A DNA stretch of 48,438 nucleotides from Perkinsus chesapeaki (lineage: Eukaryota; Perkinsozoa; Perkinsida; Perkinsidae). The stretch spans positions 1 to 48,438 of the forward strand of contig JAAPAO010000240.1 in assembly GCA_013115145.1 (NCBI GenBank), given 5' to 3'. Below the pieces are notes generated by a model. The model had not been told where the DNA came from, ran no database searches, and was given only the letters and a program-made list of their open reading frames with translations. This document shows, one piece after another, positions 33,957-43,572 of the stretch (position 1 is the stretch's first letter; the number at the start of each line of letters is the position of its first letter). The translations under genes and the position numbers were made by a program.

Positions 33957-35333
33957 ATGCCGAATCGCCCAACGTACACACGCCTGACCGACAGGCCATC
34001 CGACTCGTTTGATGGGGCCAGCGGCGGCGAAAGCAGCAGCAGCAGAGACTCTAAAACCAAGAAGCTCCTCCTGGTGTACGCTATCGTCTTCATCGATTTC
34101 GTTGGTGTATCTATTTTTACAAATGTGATGCCTATTCTGGTCGATCCCTCCCTTCCATCCTGTCTCTACGGTATGGGCACCCTCGACCAAGGCACAGCTT
34201 ACTCTATACTCATGTTCTTCTACACCTTCGGAATGCTGTTCTCACCACCGTTGTTTGGGAAGCTCTCCGACATGTACGGTCGACGGCCTCTGCTGTTGGT
34301 GTCCATAATAGGCCTCACTATTGCCTACGCCCTACAAGCGGTCGCCCTCAACTTCTGGGTCTTTGCAGCTGTCAGATTTCTCATCGGGTTGCTAGGTGGT
34401 GGTCGCCCAGTGGCCAGTGCGTATATCTGTGATCTCACCAAGAACGGCGATGAGCAGATCCGGGCCCTCGCGTGGATGAACATGGCACCGGCGCTCTCCT
34501 TCGCCATTGGCCCACCCCTTGGTGGTCTACTGGTTGGTCTCTGCGGTCCGATGTCTCCTCCAGCGTTCGTGGCCATACTGGCGTTGGTGGTGTCTGTATT
34601 GAGCTGGAGGCACTTGGCCGAGGTGACGCCAGGACAGCCAGAGACGCTAACACTTCCCGGAGATACTTCATTTGCGATGTCGAACCGGCGGCGGTCGAGT
34701 GACAGATTTATGTACTCGCTGGTGTTCACTCTGGCGTTGCTGTCCAACTGCATGTACATGACAGACTTCCTCAACTTCCCTTTAGTGCTTAAAGACGAAT
34801 TTGGTTTCTCCCCATTTCTGGCCGGTGCGACCGGCATTGGTGATGGCATCCTTGTGTTCGTCGGTAACTGGATGTACATGGTTTTGGCGACCAATTTGAA
34901 GATCAGAGTTTCTGTGATAGCCTTCTGGGCGTGTGCCTCCTATACCGTATCTGCCTTCGCCCCTCTATGCTTCCACAGTATAGTCGGTCTTCTCATCGTT
35001 AAGTACATAGTGGCCTTGGCCGGTCCTCTGATCTTCGGCACGCTACCGCAGCTTGTTGCCACCATATCGCCTCCTGGTCGAGGCGGCGAGTTCATGGGGT
35101 ACTTCAATTTCTTTTTAAGTATCGGTAACCTTATACCAACTCCGTGGGCCGGTCCAGTCTATGAGCACTGGGGCCATGGAGCCAACTTCTACATAGCAAC
35201 GGTTTTCTCTCTGCTCTGCGTTGTCGCCTTTATCCCATTAATCCCGATGTTAAAGCATTATGAGTGTCCCTCTTTGCGTAAAATGATTTCGCAGAGGATA
35301 ATGTCAACCCAGTCTCCGGTGGCGATGTGGTGA
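33957..35333 (+). CDS. MFS transporter
   Basis: Intronless 458-aa membrane protein. The N-terminal 35 residues are cytosolic and Ser-rich. Helix 1 (KLLLVYAIVFIDFVGVSIFT) follows, then an extracellular loop. The MFS signature lies between helices 2 and 3 as GKLSDMYGRRPLLL (G-x-x-x-D-x-x-G-R-R), the drug:H+ antiporter or TetA/MFSD type. Helices 4-6 include FLIGLLGGGRPVASAY and the helix-5 motif ALSFAIGPPLGGLLVGL (motif C, G-x-x-x-G-P-x-x-G-G), typical of antiporters. A charged loop (about residues 235-250) separates it from six further helices. The family exports small molecules by proton exchange; the substrate cannot be told. ATG 33957 is the first in frame and gives the usual length. A 189-aa frame on the opposite strand is a shadow. 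Confidence 0.92.
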   Translation: MPNRPTYTRLTDRPSDSFDGASGGESSSSRDSKTKKLLLVYAIVFIDFVGVSIFTNVMPILVDPSLPSCLYGMGTLDQGTAYSILMFFYTFGMLFSPPLFGKLSDMYGRRPLLLVSIIGLTIAYALQAVALNFWVFAAVRFLIGLLGGGRPVASAYICDLTKNGDEQIRALAWMNMAPALSFAIGPPLGGLLVGLCGPMSPPAFVAILALVVSVLSWRHLAEVTPGQPETLTLPGDTSFAMSNRRRSSDRFMYSLVFTLALLSNCMYMTDFLNFPLVLKDEFGFSPFLAGATGIGDGILVFVGNWMYMVLATNLKIRVSVIAFWACASYTVSAFAPLCFHSIVGLLIVKYIVALAGPLIFGTLPQLVATISPPGRGGEFMGYFNFFLSIGNLIPTPWAGPVYEHWGHGANFYIATVFSLLCVVAFIPLIPMLKHYECPSLRKMISQRIMSTQSPVAMW

Positions 35334-36047
35334 GAACTACTCTGTATAATTATTTACTATAGTACCGAAGTCTATCGAACCATAGCACTTGCGGTATAAA
35401 CTCGTAAGGACCAAGGCCGCGGGTTCGAGCTGTCCTTCTCGAATGCATTATAACCCTGCCAGAGGTAATCTGGTTAATATTTCTCGTCTTGGTGTAAGAA
35501 ACATTTTTCCAGTCGAAAGTTGTAGAAGATGTTTCCATCATCAGGTTTTGTGTTAGTCACCAGTCACTGTGCTCTGTGCAAAATATGTGTGTGATTTTAT
35601 CGAGTCCATCGTCGAATATGTTTGACTGAAACAAGCACAGTATATGTATTAAATTATTCCGTATTATTCTCGGTTCAAGTTGCACATAGAAGGAATAGTC
35701 TAAGTCACTTCTGGACTTAACTGGAAAATAACCTCACACACACATGTTAGATCGTCCATCACGTTTCTGAGTTCGCACAAAGGCTTTTGACCTAACCTGC
35801 AAGGAACACGAGAAATAAGCCTATCGTTGATTTCTCATCAGTAGGAGACTTCAACGGTCGAAATCGAACCGGCTACCTATAAAACAAACTTGGTTTTCAG
35901 TGTCGACGGTGGTGTAAGCCCACTAGGCGGACTAATATATGGAAAAATTGAATTGTCCTTGGTCGACACGCGACGCACTAGAAGGATCTGAAACGGTCGG
36001 GCGCGGCTGCCGCTTTTCTGCCTTTGGTACTCGTGTCACCACTTGTG
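35334..36047. other. intergenic, contains a repeat relic
   Basis: No gene. About 35675-35745 matches part of the dispersed repeat seen at 38565-38728 and 44578-44730 (agttgcacataga, then ctcacacacac). A cgcgggttcgag word at 35422 looks like a tRNA T-arm but has no cloverleaf around it. Confidence 0.5.
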
Positions 36048-37049
36048 ATGCTTCGTTTGATAAGTTTTGTCATATTCGGAGTCAGCCCTATCGCGTTGCT
36101 CTTCGCTCAAGAGCAGGGCGAAGCATGGGATGACTATTGCCGATACCACAACGGTGCCATGAGCACTTGTGCTATTTTGTCGAACAGCGAAATGGGCTGT
36201 ACACCGGAGGGCCCAGCTTGTGGTAGGGGAGAGGTGCCACCTGTCGCTATATTCGGTATTATTGTTGATGAAGCCGCTACGACCATCACCAGCACTAGTA
36301 CCACATCTACGCCTTCGCCGAGGATCGATGTTAATCAGATTCGAGACAGTTGCGACCACTACTGCCAAGCCGTGAATAACGATGAGGACTCCTACTGTAA
36401 ATGGTGGCTCGAAAATGCTGTATGTATTGGCGGTGATCAACCCTGCGGCACTCCAAGTCTCTGCGAGTTGCCAAGGACCTCGAATCCAACCGAAGGCGCC
36501 GAGGAAGCCGAGGGTGATGGGTTGTATTACGAAGAATGCGACGTTATGTGCCAAAGCATTAACAACGACGATTCCTCGTTTTGTAAATGGTGGCTCGACA
36601 TACCCGTGTGCAAACATGGTAACCAGCCCTGTGGTAATGCTGATGAATGCAGATCAAAGGAGTGGCCATTACCGAGGCCAGCCCCTCAAGATACGGAAGA
36701 AGTCCCCGGGCATCCGCGTCACTCGCCGGCTTGCGACTCCCACTGTCAATCTCTGAACGATGACAGTTCCTACTGCAAATGGTGGAAGGCCGAACCTGTC
36801 TGTCGAGGTGGTGATCAACCATGTGGGCCAAGTGATTGTAGCCCTGGCGATTTTACGACCTCCACAGCGCCTCCGGAGAGACACTCGGGGCCCGATATGA
36901 ATTGCGATGCCTATTGTAGAGATCTGAACCCGACGACTACGGCTGGCGAATCCTACTGCAAGTGGTGGATGCATGTACCGGTGTGCAAGAATGGCGATCA
37001 GCAGTGCAACCCTTCTGTTTGCTCACAGTACTCTACGTCTGTTCCGTAA
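36048..37049 (+). CDS. secreted protein with four CKWW six-Cys repeats
   Basis: ATG 36048 gives 333 aa; the frame is open upstream only through a TTG. Signal peptide 1-20 (MLRLISFVIFGVSPIALLFA). A degenerate Cys module follows (residues 31-58), then a Thr/Ser linker (79-90). Four repeats lie at about 102-139, 164-201, 229-264 and 286-325, each with pattern C-x3-C-x(9-13)-CKWW-x5-C-x6-C-x(4-5)-C, that is six Cys with the invariant CKWW and G-D/N-Q-P-C. Linkers between repeats are acidic, Pro- or Thr-rich and variable. The repeat is a small disulphide module. Invariant tandem Trp suggests surface exposure, as in a sugar- or ligand-binding face, but that is inference. I do not recognise the family. 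No intron is needed. The 193-aa minus-strand frame is a shadow of the repeats. Confidence 0.88.
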   Translation: MLRLISFVIFGVSPIALLFAQEQGEAWDDYCRYHNGAMSTCAILSNSEMGCTPEGPACGRGEVPPVAIFGIIVDEAATTITSTSTTSTPSPRIDVNQIRDSCDHYCQAVNNDEDSYCKWWLENAVCIGGDQPCGTPSLCELPRTSNPTEGAEEAEGDGLYYEECDVMCQSINNDDSSFCKWWLDIPVCKHGNQPCGNADECRSKEWPLPRPAPQDTEEVPGHPRHSPACDSHCQSLNDDSSYCKWWKAEPVCRGGDQPCGPSDCSPGDFTTSTAPPERHSGPDMNCDAYCRDLNPTTTAGESYCKWWMHVPVCKNGDQQCNPSVCSQYSTSVP

Positions 37050-37544
37050 CATCAACTATATACATATTGTCACGATGCCACCCTATCAGCATGGGGTTCA
37101 TAACAATTTCTGCAGTCGCATGTGCTTTTTGTGATATTGGTTTGTTAAATTACAGTGTTGAGTCAGAACAGTAGCGCCGCTGATGATGATGAAAAGGTCA
37201 CGAGAAAGCGTAAAGCGAAATCCTAACGCTTAGTCCATGGGGGAGCTGAGCCGACCATGGAAAACGGGGAAGAACAATCTCGACGGTTTGATAACACAAG
37301 ATCAGATCAAATCTTCCTCGCTGGTCGGCTCTGGGATCCGACCTGTCTTGTCGCTCCTGATCTTAGTAGAGCAAGAGCATGCTCAGCCATTATAATGTTG
37401 GGAGTTGCCAGGTCTCAACTTCAGCGTCGCCAGGCAGGACCGGAGCTCTGCGGCTTTAGCGGCACCTTTGTTGCAGAGACGTGCATGACCGACGAGAGGA
37501 CTTGCTTGGGTTTTCATCCAATACACATAGTGTTAAGAGCAGCT
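37050..37544. other. intergenic; short basic frame at 37160-37224
   Basis: A frame reading VLSQNSSAADDDEKVTRKRK and ending in AKS occurs at about 37158-37226. It could be a terminal exon with a nuclear-localisation-like end, but no partner exon is evident. The 97-aa frame from ATG 37257 has no motif or paralogue. Confidence 0.25.
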
Positions 37545-38387
37545 TCATAAACTGGCCATGCAAAAAATACAGTGTCTTGCCTTCGCGAGCCGATCCTCAA
37601 TAAACATAACAGCAAGACCAGTGCATGGGTAAATCATCTGGTTCCAGCGGATCGAGTCGTGTGGCACGACTCGTGTCAGACAGATGCCGCTAGACATACC
37701 AATGTTTGAGCGACACAAGATAGACTGTCTATCATAGACATCGATATATATAGGCATACATTAGAACAGCAAATGCCATATACATATCCAGTCGGCAATC
37801 GACCGCTGGCAATATGCCCAAGCCCAGATGAATGACCAGCATGAACTTGCACGTAGTGTCGTAGCTACTGAACTCCAGCCAGCTCGGCTGAGGCAAGCCA
37901 ATGTTAAAGATCTCCGTGGCGAACGATCCCTTTGCATCAAGTCTGCACACGGAGACGCGAATAAACTGCTGTTCTTCCCGTTCCAGGCTATAGGCCGTGA
38001 AAGCCCCAAGCAGGAACCTTCGCTAAACACAGGAAATGACCGACATATGGCTGAGCATCATCACGACCATCCTGTGCTCTACCAGCAGACTCTTCTGCTG
38101 ATCTGCCTCGGCAGCTCTCGCTTCAGGAGGCTTGCACCCTATATGTAACCACCAGTGAATAAATGCCTATAGAATGCATCAGATAGAACTCGCTCGGCAT
38201 AGGCCATAAATGTGCAACTCCTGGGGAGTGATATCTCTCAGTCACGTGCTGCGCTTCGAAGGTTCGACTTCTTCAACACATCATCCAATCTCACTCAGTC
38301 CTGGCTTCACCGACCACATTGCCGCCTTCGCCTCGAGTATTAGTAATGGCGCAGCCGAGGATGTTGACGGAAGACCGTTAGCCAGTG
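37545..38387 (-). CDS. multi-exon membrane protein, unrecognised
   Basis: Minus-strand exons 38387-38295, 38138-37760 and 37689-37545 join in matching phase through introns of 156 and 70 nt. The text reads ALANGLPSTSSAAPLLILEA, then EADQQKSLLVEHRMVVMMLS, a helix, EREEQQFIRVSVCRLDAKGS, FATEIFNIGLPQPSWLEFSS, the helix FMLVIHLGLGILPAV, then DMYMAFAVLIGICLTRVV. The last joins across the 37760/37689 splice to complete a helix. It ends LAVMFIEDRLAKARH...MASL. One in-frame TAG lies at 38023-38025. It may be removed by an unrecognised small intron (about 57 nt) or mark a nonsense mutation. At least four hydrophobic segments are present. The N-terminal exon is probably missing. Confidence 0.5.
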
Positions 38388-38564
38388 CTATGTAGCGCCG
38401 AGCAAGAAAATCTCAACAGAAGCTTCCTGCTGAGAGGCTTTCTGTCAGAAAGCCTGGCCAAAGGCGCATAGGTACAAAGTAGTGAGATCCGTAGCCGGTC
38501 ACATGCCATTCACCTAAAGCACCGATGTAATGTTGAGCCCTGTAAGATACGGACATTGAAGGCA

Positions 38565-38728
38565 GGTGTGTGTGAGTTCATAGTCCAACGCCGAGATTGG
38601 CTTAGTTAGACTATCCATTCTCTGTGCAGCTTCAGAGCGAGAGTTTAATACCTAAACTGTTATTGTCACTGGAGGGTTTACCAAAAACGAATGTAGCTAG
38701 TCTCAAGAGATCCTACTCCTCCTAGCAG
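38565..38728 (-). repeat. dispersed repeat, inverted copy
   Basis: Its reverse complement begins ctgctaggaggagtaggat and continues through ...aaactctcgc, gcgttggactatgaactca and cacacac. This matches 44578-44730 on the plus strand in the same order, with about 60-70% identity by eye and near-exact ends. Confidence 0.65.
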
Positions 38729-39780
38729 AATTCACTTACATGACCAAGGGCCTGTGTACAACTACCAAAACACAATGGCTCCCTAGGTGCGAGACCACAA
38801 GCTTCATCTCTAGGACTCAAGACAGGTATTCGGACTTGTCAACCACCGCAGATCTGAAACAACCCCAAACAAGGTGACGGCAAACACCGAGTTCTAGATG
38901 AGCGACAAGAATACCGGCATCCAATAGCATCTCATGGGGTAAACCAACCGGGCCATAAATACGACCACATAGTGATCACCGAAACCCTAGGCGGAACACA
39001 TGGATCAGTAGAAGAGTCGAGAGACCACAGCAAGATTCAAAAGCCCTCAACAATCACGAAGCCAATATCAAACACCGTAGCATCAACCCTTCTTGACCCA
39101 GCACAGTTCCTGGCAGATAGGAGACCCCAACACCTCCTACATCTTAGTCTTTGTACTAAGATATGTTCACTTGGCGAGCAACAACTAGCTGCAGGAAAAT
39201 GCACGAAGACATTAAAAAAATAAATAAATAGTGTAAAATAGGGGAAGAGAAAAAGAATCGTGTGTTTTCGCCACAAACTTGAGCCAGCATGGCAACAATC
39301 TACGCTCCGACAACAATCATCCTGCCGTTACAAATACAAATGCATAATCTAGCTTGCACAGGATTGTGTGGCAACACAAATATATGTGAGGAACCGACTC
39401 CGGCTCGAACTGTACCTCCAAGAACTTACCGTGCTCGAACCTATACCGTGCTTTCCAAGTCCACTAGAAAAAAAGGGCGTGGTGGGAGAACCGACGTGTG
39501 AAAGCATTCCGGTATAGGCATACTGGCCCAGTATCATACTGGGCTATAATACCTTAATTCCACAGTACCTTAATACAGTTAGCTACATTGAGCTATGCAA
39601 GTAATGTAGTAACAAAGCAACTACAACTACTTTATGTATCAATTACAGTAACTGCTCTATAACACGGCGACTAGCTGAGGTGAAAGCTGAGGGTTTCTCA
39701 AGAATGGAGGAAGGGGGGTTGAAGGTAAATCTCTGGCGACCCAGCAAGCGAACTTTGCCGATCACAGCGCGCTATGGCCC

Positions 39781-39822
39781 CCAAGTGCGCGTCGCAGTTC
39801 GCCGAACTGTGACGCGCCTTGG
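39781..39822. repeat. 20-bp imperfect hairpin upstream of gene
   Basis: ccaagtgcgcgtcgcagttcg pairs with cgaactgtgacgcgccttgg with one bulge and one mismatch, loop 1 nt. It lies 155 nt before ATG 39977. Confidence 0.75.
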
Positions 39823-39976
39823 AGCCATCACATCGCAGGCCAATGATTGGACAAAACTGAGTTCGTGCGTCAGGGAGCCAAGCTACAAGAGCTCTTTTCT
39901 GGATATCTCACCTCGTCATCCCCGAAAGCCTTCGTACTACATCGGAATCGAGCTTCGTTTCCAGCTCTTTATAACT

Positions 39977-40816
39977 ATGACAACTCTCGCCATCATTCTT
40001 CTCGCGTATCTCCACGGGTTCCGGCAAGTTAGTAGCGAAGCCTTCGGCCCGCGTGGGATGTACTGTTCACTTGAACCCAGTAGTGGCTATCGTGATCTAC
40101 CTCGAGTGGCGGTGCACTTCTTCCCCGGAGAGTATCTCTCAAGAACGATGAGAACCCTTGGTGGCATCTTTAGAACTTACGTCCTGTCGAAAGACCTTCA
40201 TTACTTGGCAATTGGCAATGGAGAACTCAATTATCAAGTTCTTCGCCGTACCAACGACTCCATGAGAGTGTCTATATCCGCCAGCATTGCCCTGGAACAC
40301 TTGGAAGAAACTTCGGGCTTGAGTCGGGGCGATCTTCACCGGATGCGCTACGATGAGGACCGCTCTCACATTCTGATCAAGACTTCGAAGGGCAGCTTGC
40401 GATTATCTTATCTTGGATGCCAACGTTACTTAGTTGGTCAGACTTTCTGTTCTCCACCCGCGGCAGATGATCGCGTTCTGGGTTTAGCCATCACCATAAG
40501 ACATCGAAGAAGGTACCAAGAGCTGGATATTTCTATCAAACGGAAAAGGGTGTACCGAGGGTCATTTTCGTTGGATACGGATCGCTTTCCTATGAGGATC
40601 GGACTCACCAAGTCCAAGGAGAAGGACTTCGATGGCATCCTGAACGTTATGCCCAACGGCACAGAAGCATCCCATGAATATTTCTGGAACCGTGGTGAGG
40701 CTCTCGCCTGGGATCCAATATTGGAGAAAATAACTCTACATTTTGGAGCCTGGGTATCTAGGAGCACTGGGCCGACACCACCGGATGTTCTCTTGTCAAA
40801 TGGTTTCTGTCGATGA
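39977..40816 (+). CDS. secreted FGPRGMYC-family protein, intact paralogue
   Basis: The start at ATG 39977 gives 279 aa, almost the length of the paralogue at 760-1596 (278 aa). Signal peptide MTTLAIILLAYLHGFRQVSS, then EAFGPRGMYCS. Conserved blocks are GCQRYLVGQTFCSPPAADD, YRGSFSLDTDRFPMRIGLTK, SKEKDFDGIL, HEYFWNRGEALAWDP and a C-terminal Cys (SNGFCR). The two intact proteins differ widely between blocks but keep the four cysteines and the EYFWNRGEAL core, so they are old paralogues under constraint. An in-frame ATG lies 99 codons upstream (39680), but that stretch is Arg-rich, would bury the signal peptide and contains a hairpin; I treat it as untranslated. Function unknown. Confidence 0.82.
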   Translation: MTTLAIILLAYLHGFRQVSSEAFGPRGMYCSLEPSSGYRDLPRVAVHFFPGEYLSRTMRTLGGIFRTYVLSKDLHYLAIGNGELNYQVLRRTNDSMRVSISASIALEHLEETSGLSRGDLHRMRYDEDRSHILIKTSKGSLRLSYLGCQRYLVGQTFCSPPAADDRVLGLAITIRHRRRYQELDISIKRKRVYRGSFSLDTDRFPMRIGLTKSKEKDFDGILNVMPNGTEASHEYFWNRGEALAWDPILEKITLHFGAWVSRSTGPTPPDVLLSNGFCR

Positions 40817-41379
40817 TGCAATCCTTCGAGAGAAGACGTATGTGATAGTCCAACTGAGATCCTAAGGCTCTAGAATCTAAAGGATTCTCAAAAGCCAAAA
40901 TGTCAGAATTACCAAGCTAACTTGGTTTGACCAAGTGATTGTTCTGTCGCAAAGCGATGTTGATCGGTGCCGCTGTGAAATATGTCACGATGGATTCTCT
41001 CAGATCTACACAGCCTGCGATTTGTCATGATGTTGCGTTTATATAGTAACCTTCAATTGATGTCACACATCGTGACTGAGTGTGATGAGTACCATCAATA
41101 AAGTTATAGGCAGTAATCGTTCAGCAAAAAGCAGTTCGATATGGTTAGTTCACGGTATGGGGTATCCTGCCGTACTGGTCAAATCAACTTTATTTCGAAT
41201 CCTATCCCCAGGGGTACTTGCGTTGTAGCCATATACTGCGTCCTGGGCCCAAATATTGCACACGCTGAACGAACACTCGATAAGGTGTCATTGACAGCGT
41301 GCTGAATCACCACTGCGGGTGATCATGTGATATGATCCATATCCTGATTGTTGTTTGCTTAGCCGGTTGCATCCTTTTC
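40817..41379. other. intergenic; likely 3' UTR and promoter/trans-splice region
   Basis: No gene seen. Close to the next start, tgtttgcttag (AG at 41361-41362) precedes ATG 41380 by 17 nt and would serve as a spliced-leader acceptor. Confidence 0.4.
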
Positions 41380-43387
41380 ATGGGTAATTCTCTCTTCCTA
41401 GGAACGGATTACTGCGTTTTCAAAATCAAGTACGGAAACGAGGCTTTCAGGGTTAGGATTGGAGGTGGTCATTCTCAACAACATGCGGTCCTGAACGAGT
41501 AAGGTGCTATATAACATTCATCTGTGCTGTGGAACAATACACTATCGTGGTTTAATCTTACTAAGCCTATGTCAAGATTTTTTAGGTTGGTTACTGAAGC
41601 CTGGCCAGGTCTTAAAGGTGTTCCACACAATATTGTTGATGTTGAAGGAAATATCGTCATGGAGAAGAAGGATGATACTAAGAATAAAACTGATAGTGTG
41701 ACAGAAAACTACCCCGAACTAACACCTGACCCCTCTGGACTATTCCTCGAGTTCAAGCTCAGTGTGGAACTCGTAGGGAGAGCATCTGGGTCGGTGTCGA
41801 ATACATCTATTTTTCGTCACACAGCCAGTAGTATACTCAACTTCATATTACCTGCGGTGAAAGTAATGGATAAACATGAGGAGGCAATGTTGCATTTCAT
41901 TCCTTGTGGCGAGTGTTGTATGTACCCAACGGTCGGACGAAGGTGAGTCAAACACTTCTGAACTTTCAGCTTGAAATGGTTCAGCTAGTACCGCGCCATT
42001 TACGTTTTTGATACGTACCGTAAATGTTCGCCTGCTCCACATTCACTGTGTAACAGATCCTCCAGTGTTCTTGGTGCAGTACATCCCCTGTTGAAGTGGT
42101 CTCTTTCTAAGGTATCGCTGTTGGACCTGCCATCGGGACTTGTGCTTCCTTTGTTACCGTGAGCATGACAAAGGTCATTCGCTGGGGTCATGCAAGCAAC
42201 TGAATGATGGCTTGTGGGACAACTGCGATCTTTCGCGGATGTGCGAAAGATTTCAGAGCGATGGGACCAGTCAATTCCACCGTGTTGATAAGTGATCAGA
42301 TTTACCTCATTTACATCGTCATTTCTTCTTTATAAGATGGTCCTCTACACTTTCAGCTTGAAATGGTTCAGCTAGTACCGCGCCATTTACGTTTTTGATA
42401 CGTACCGTAAATGTTCGCCTGCTCTACATTCACTGTGTAACAGATCCTCCAGTGTTCTTGGTGCAGTACATCCCCTGTTGAAGCGGTCTCTTTCTAAGGT
42501 ATCGCTGTTGGACCTGCCATCGGGACTTGTGCTTCCTTTGTTACCGTGAGCATGACAAAGGTCATTCGCTGGGGTCATGCAAGCAACTAAATGATGGCTT
42601 GTGGGACAACTGCGATCTTTCGCGGATGTGCGAAAGACTTCAGAGCGATGGAACCGGTCAATTCCACCGTGTTGATAAGTGATCAGATTTACCTCATTTA
42701 CATCGTCATTTCTTCTTTATAAGATGGTCCTCTACACTTTGGCGAGAGAGTAGCGCCCGCGGCCAGGAACGACACAAGTATTTCTGGCCGTGAACAAGGA
42801 GGAAATGATATAGTTGGATACAAAGATTCTGGACTGACCCATTTCCTCCTAATATGCAATGGATGTGGTACCCATGCGCGAACATTAAGAAGGTGGGCTA
42901 AAATATCATGGCCAATCTTTGATTCGCGAACCTCAAGTATTTTCAGATATAAGTGCAATCTTGGAGAAAGGGTCAGCTTCTGCGAGAGGTGCTGCCGTAC
43001 CTATCAGAACATGATTGATAAGACTTGTTACAAAAGAGAGAGGGTTGTACAGCCTGGCTGCTGGGCCTCCGTCCCAGACAGCTGTCCAGGCCAAGGAAAG
43101 CCATGGGGATGGCACAAAGAACATAACGGCTTATATTGCGAAGATTGCAAGCGCCCTATATGTGGCAGAAGGTTAACTTGAGTTTGTAGAAACAGGTTAG
43201 TTGTACGTCATTCGATAGGTTCAACTGTGAGTGCTCTAATCTATGCTATGAATGCTATATCTCTCTCGGACAGAAAGCACACAGGGAGCGACACGAGTTC
43301 GAAGAGTATGCTGGCATTGTGGCCTTGTGGAGTTTCAGCACGAAACCGACGCCACCTGGTACCTCAAACCAGTGGGTCGTGTGCTAG
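41380..43387 (+). CDS. PB1 plus two ZZ-finger protein, NBR1/p62-like
   Basis: Four phase-matched exons: 41380-41498, 41577-41942, 42947-43171 and 43219-43387 (292 aa). The N-terminal part reads YCVFKIKYGNEAFRVRIGG, then LRLVTEAWPGLKGVPHN-like text and IVDVEGNIVMEKKDD. This is the PB1 pattern (K-x-K/R-Y-G at strand 1, acidic D-x-E-G later). At about 165 starts a ZZ-like finger: PCGEC, VGRRYKC, SFCERC, with one Cys of the usual set missing. A Cys/Trp-rich bridge follows, then a second, better ZZ: YCEDCKRPICGRRFNCEC, LCYEC and HRERHEF. PB1+ZZ is the architecture of selective-autophagy receptors SQSTM1/NBR1. I see no UBA or LIR, so a different ZZ-PB1 protein is possible. The upstream ATG 41332 would add a signal-like stretch (MIHILIVVCLAG). 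I prefer 41380, because it follows a trans-splice-like AG and leaves a cytosolic protein. Confidence 0.68.
41962..42735 (+). repeat. 387-bp tandem duplication inside an intron
   Basis: 41962-42348 and 42349-42735 are near-identical head-to-tail copies. I count about six to seven differences (for example ccac/ctac, gtggt/gcggt, actga/actaa), so about 98% identity. Both lie in the 1-kb intron 41943-42946. The 63-aa minus-strand frames in each copy are nearly identical only because of the duplication. Confidence 0.95.
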
Positions 43388-43572
43388 TACGTATCTTCTC
43401 TCTGCCAGGCAAAAAAGCTGTCGAAGGTGCTGCTCCTTCAACTTCACTTAGAGTCAGAACTCTTTCGAAGGTCATGCTCAGGAGCATAATGGGATACTTT
43501 CTCGTCGTGTTAACCTGCTTCGCGACTTTTTAATATTGTTCTCATTGATTCGGCTACCTATAACCCTACCTG

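Larger units (their letters stand above)
38388..39976. other. intergenic with hairpins and dispersed repeat
   Basis: No supported gene. Short frames exist (38210-38395, 38972-39223, 39037-39276 minus) without signal or motif. It holds a 10-bp perfect hairpin (38435-38455), the repeat copy at 38565-38728 and a 20-bp imperfect hairpin at 39781-39822. The frame of the next gene is open upstream to an ATG at 39680. That extension is rejected, because the signal peptide begins at 39977. Confidence 0.5.

Noticed and set aside
34325-34894. 189-aa frame on the minus strand
   Set aside because: It mirrors the MFS transporter codons and has no start context or motif of its own.
36036-36617. 193-aa frame on the minus strand with repeated hydrophobic text
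   Set aside because: It is the complement of the CKWW repeats; the plus strand has the signal peptide and ordered cysteines.
37828-38148. 106-aa plus-strand frame rich in His/Arg
   Set aside because: Antisense to phase-matched membrane-protein exons; no motif.
39680-39976. 99-codon N-terminal extension of the 39977 gene
   Set aside because: Arg-rich, contains a hairpin and would place the signal peptide inside the protein; the paralogue has no such extension.
41332-41379. signal-peptide-like start MIHILIVVCLAGC for the PB1-ZZ protein
   Set aside because: PB1 and ZZ domains are cytosolic, and an AG acceptor lies between this ATG and the next one.
42000-42578. two near-identical 63-aa minus frames
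   Set aside because: They lie in the two intron copies of the 387-bp duplication and are alike only for that reason.
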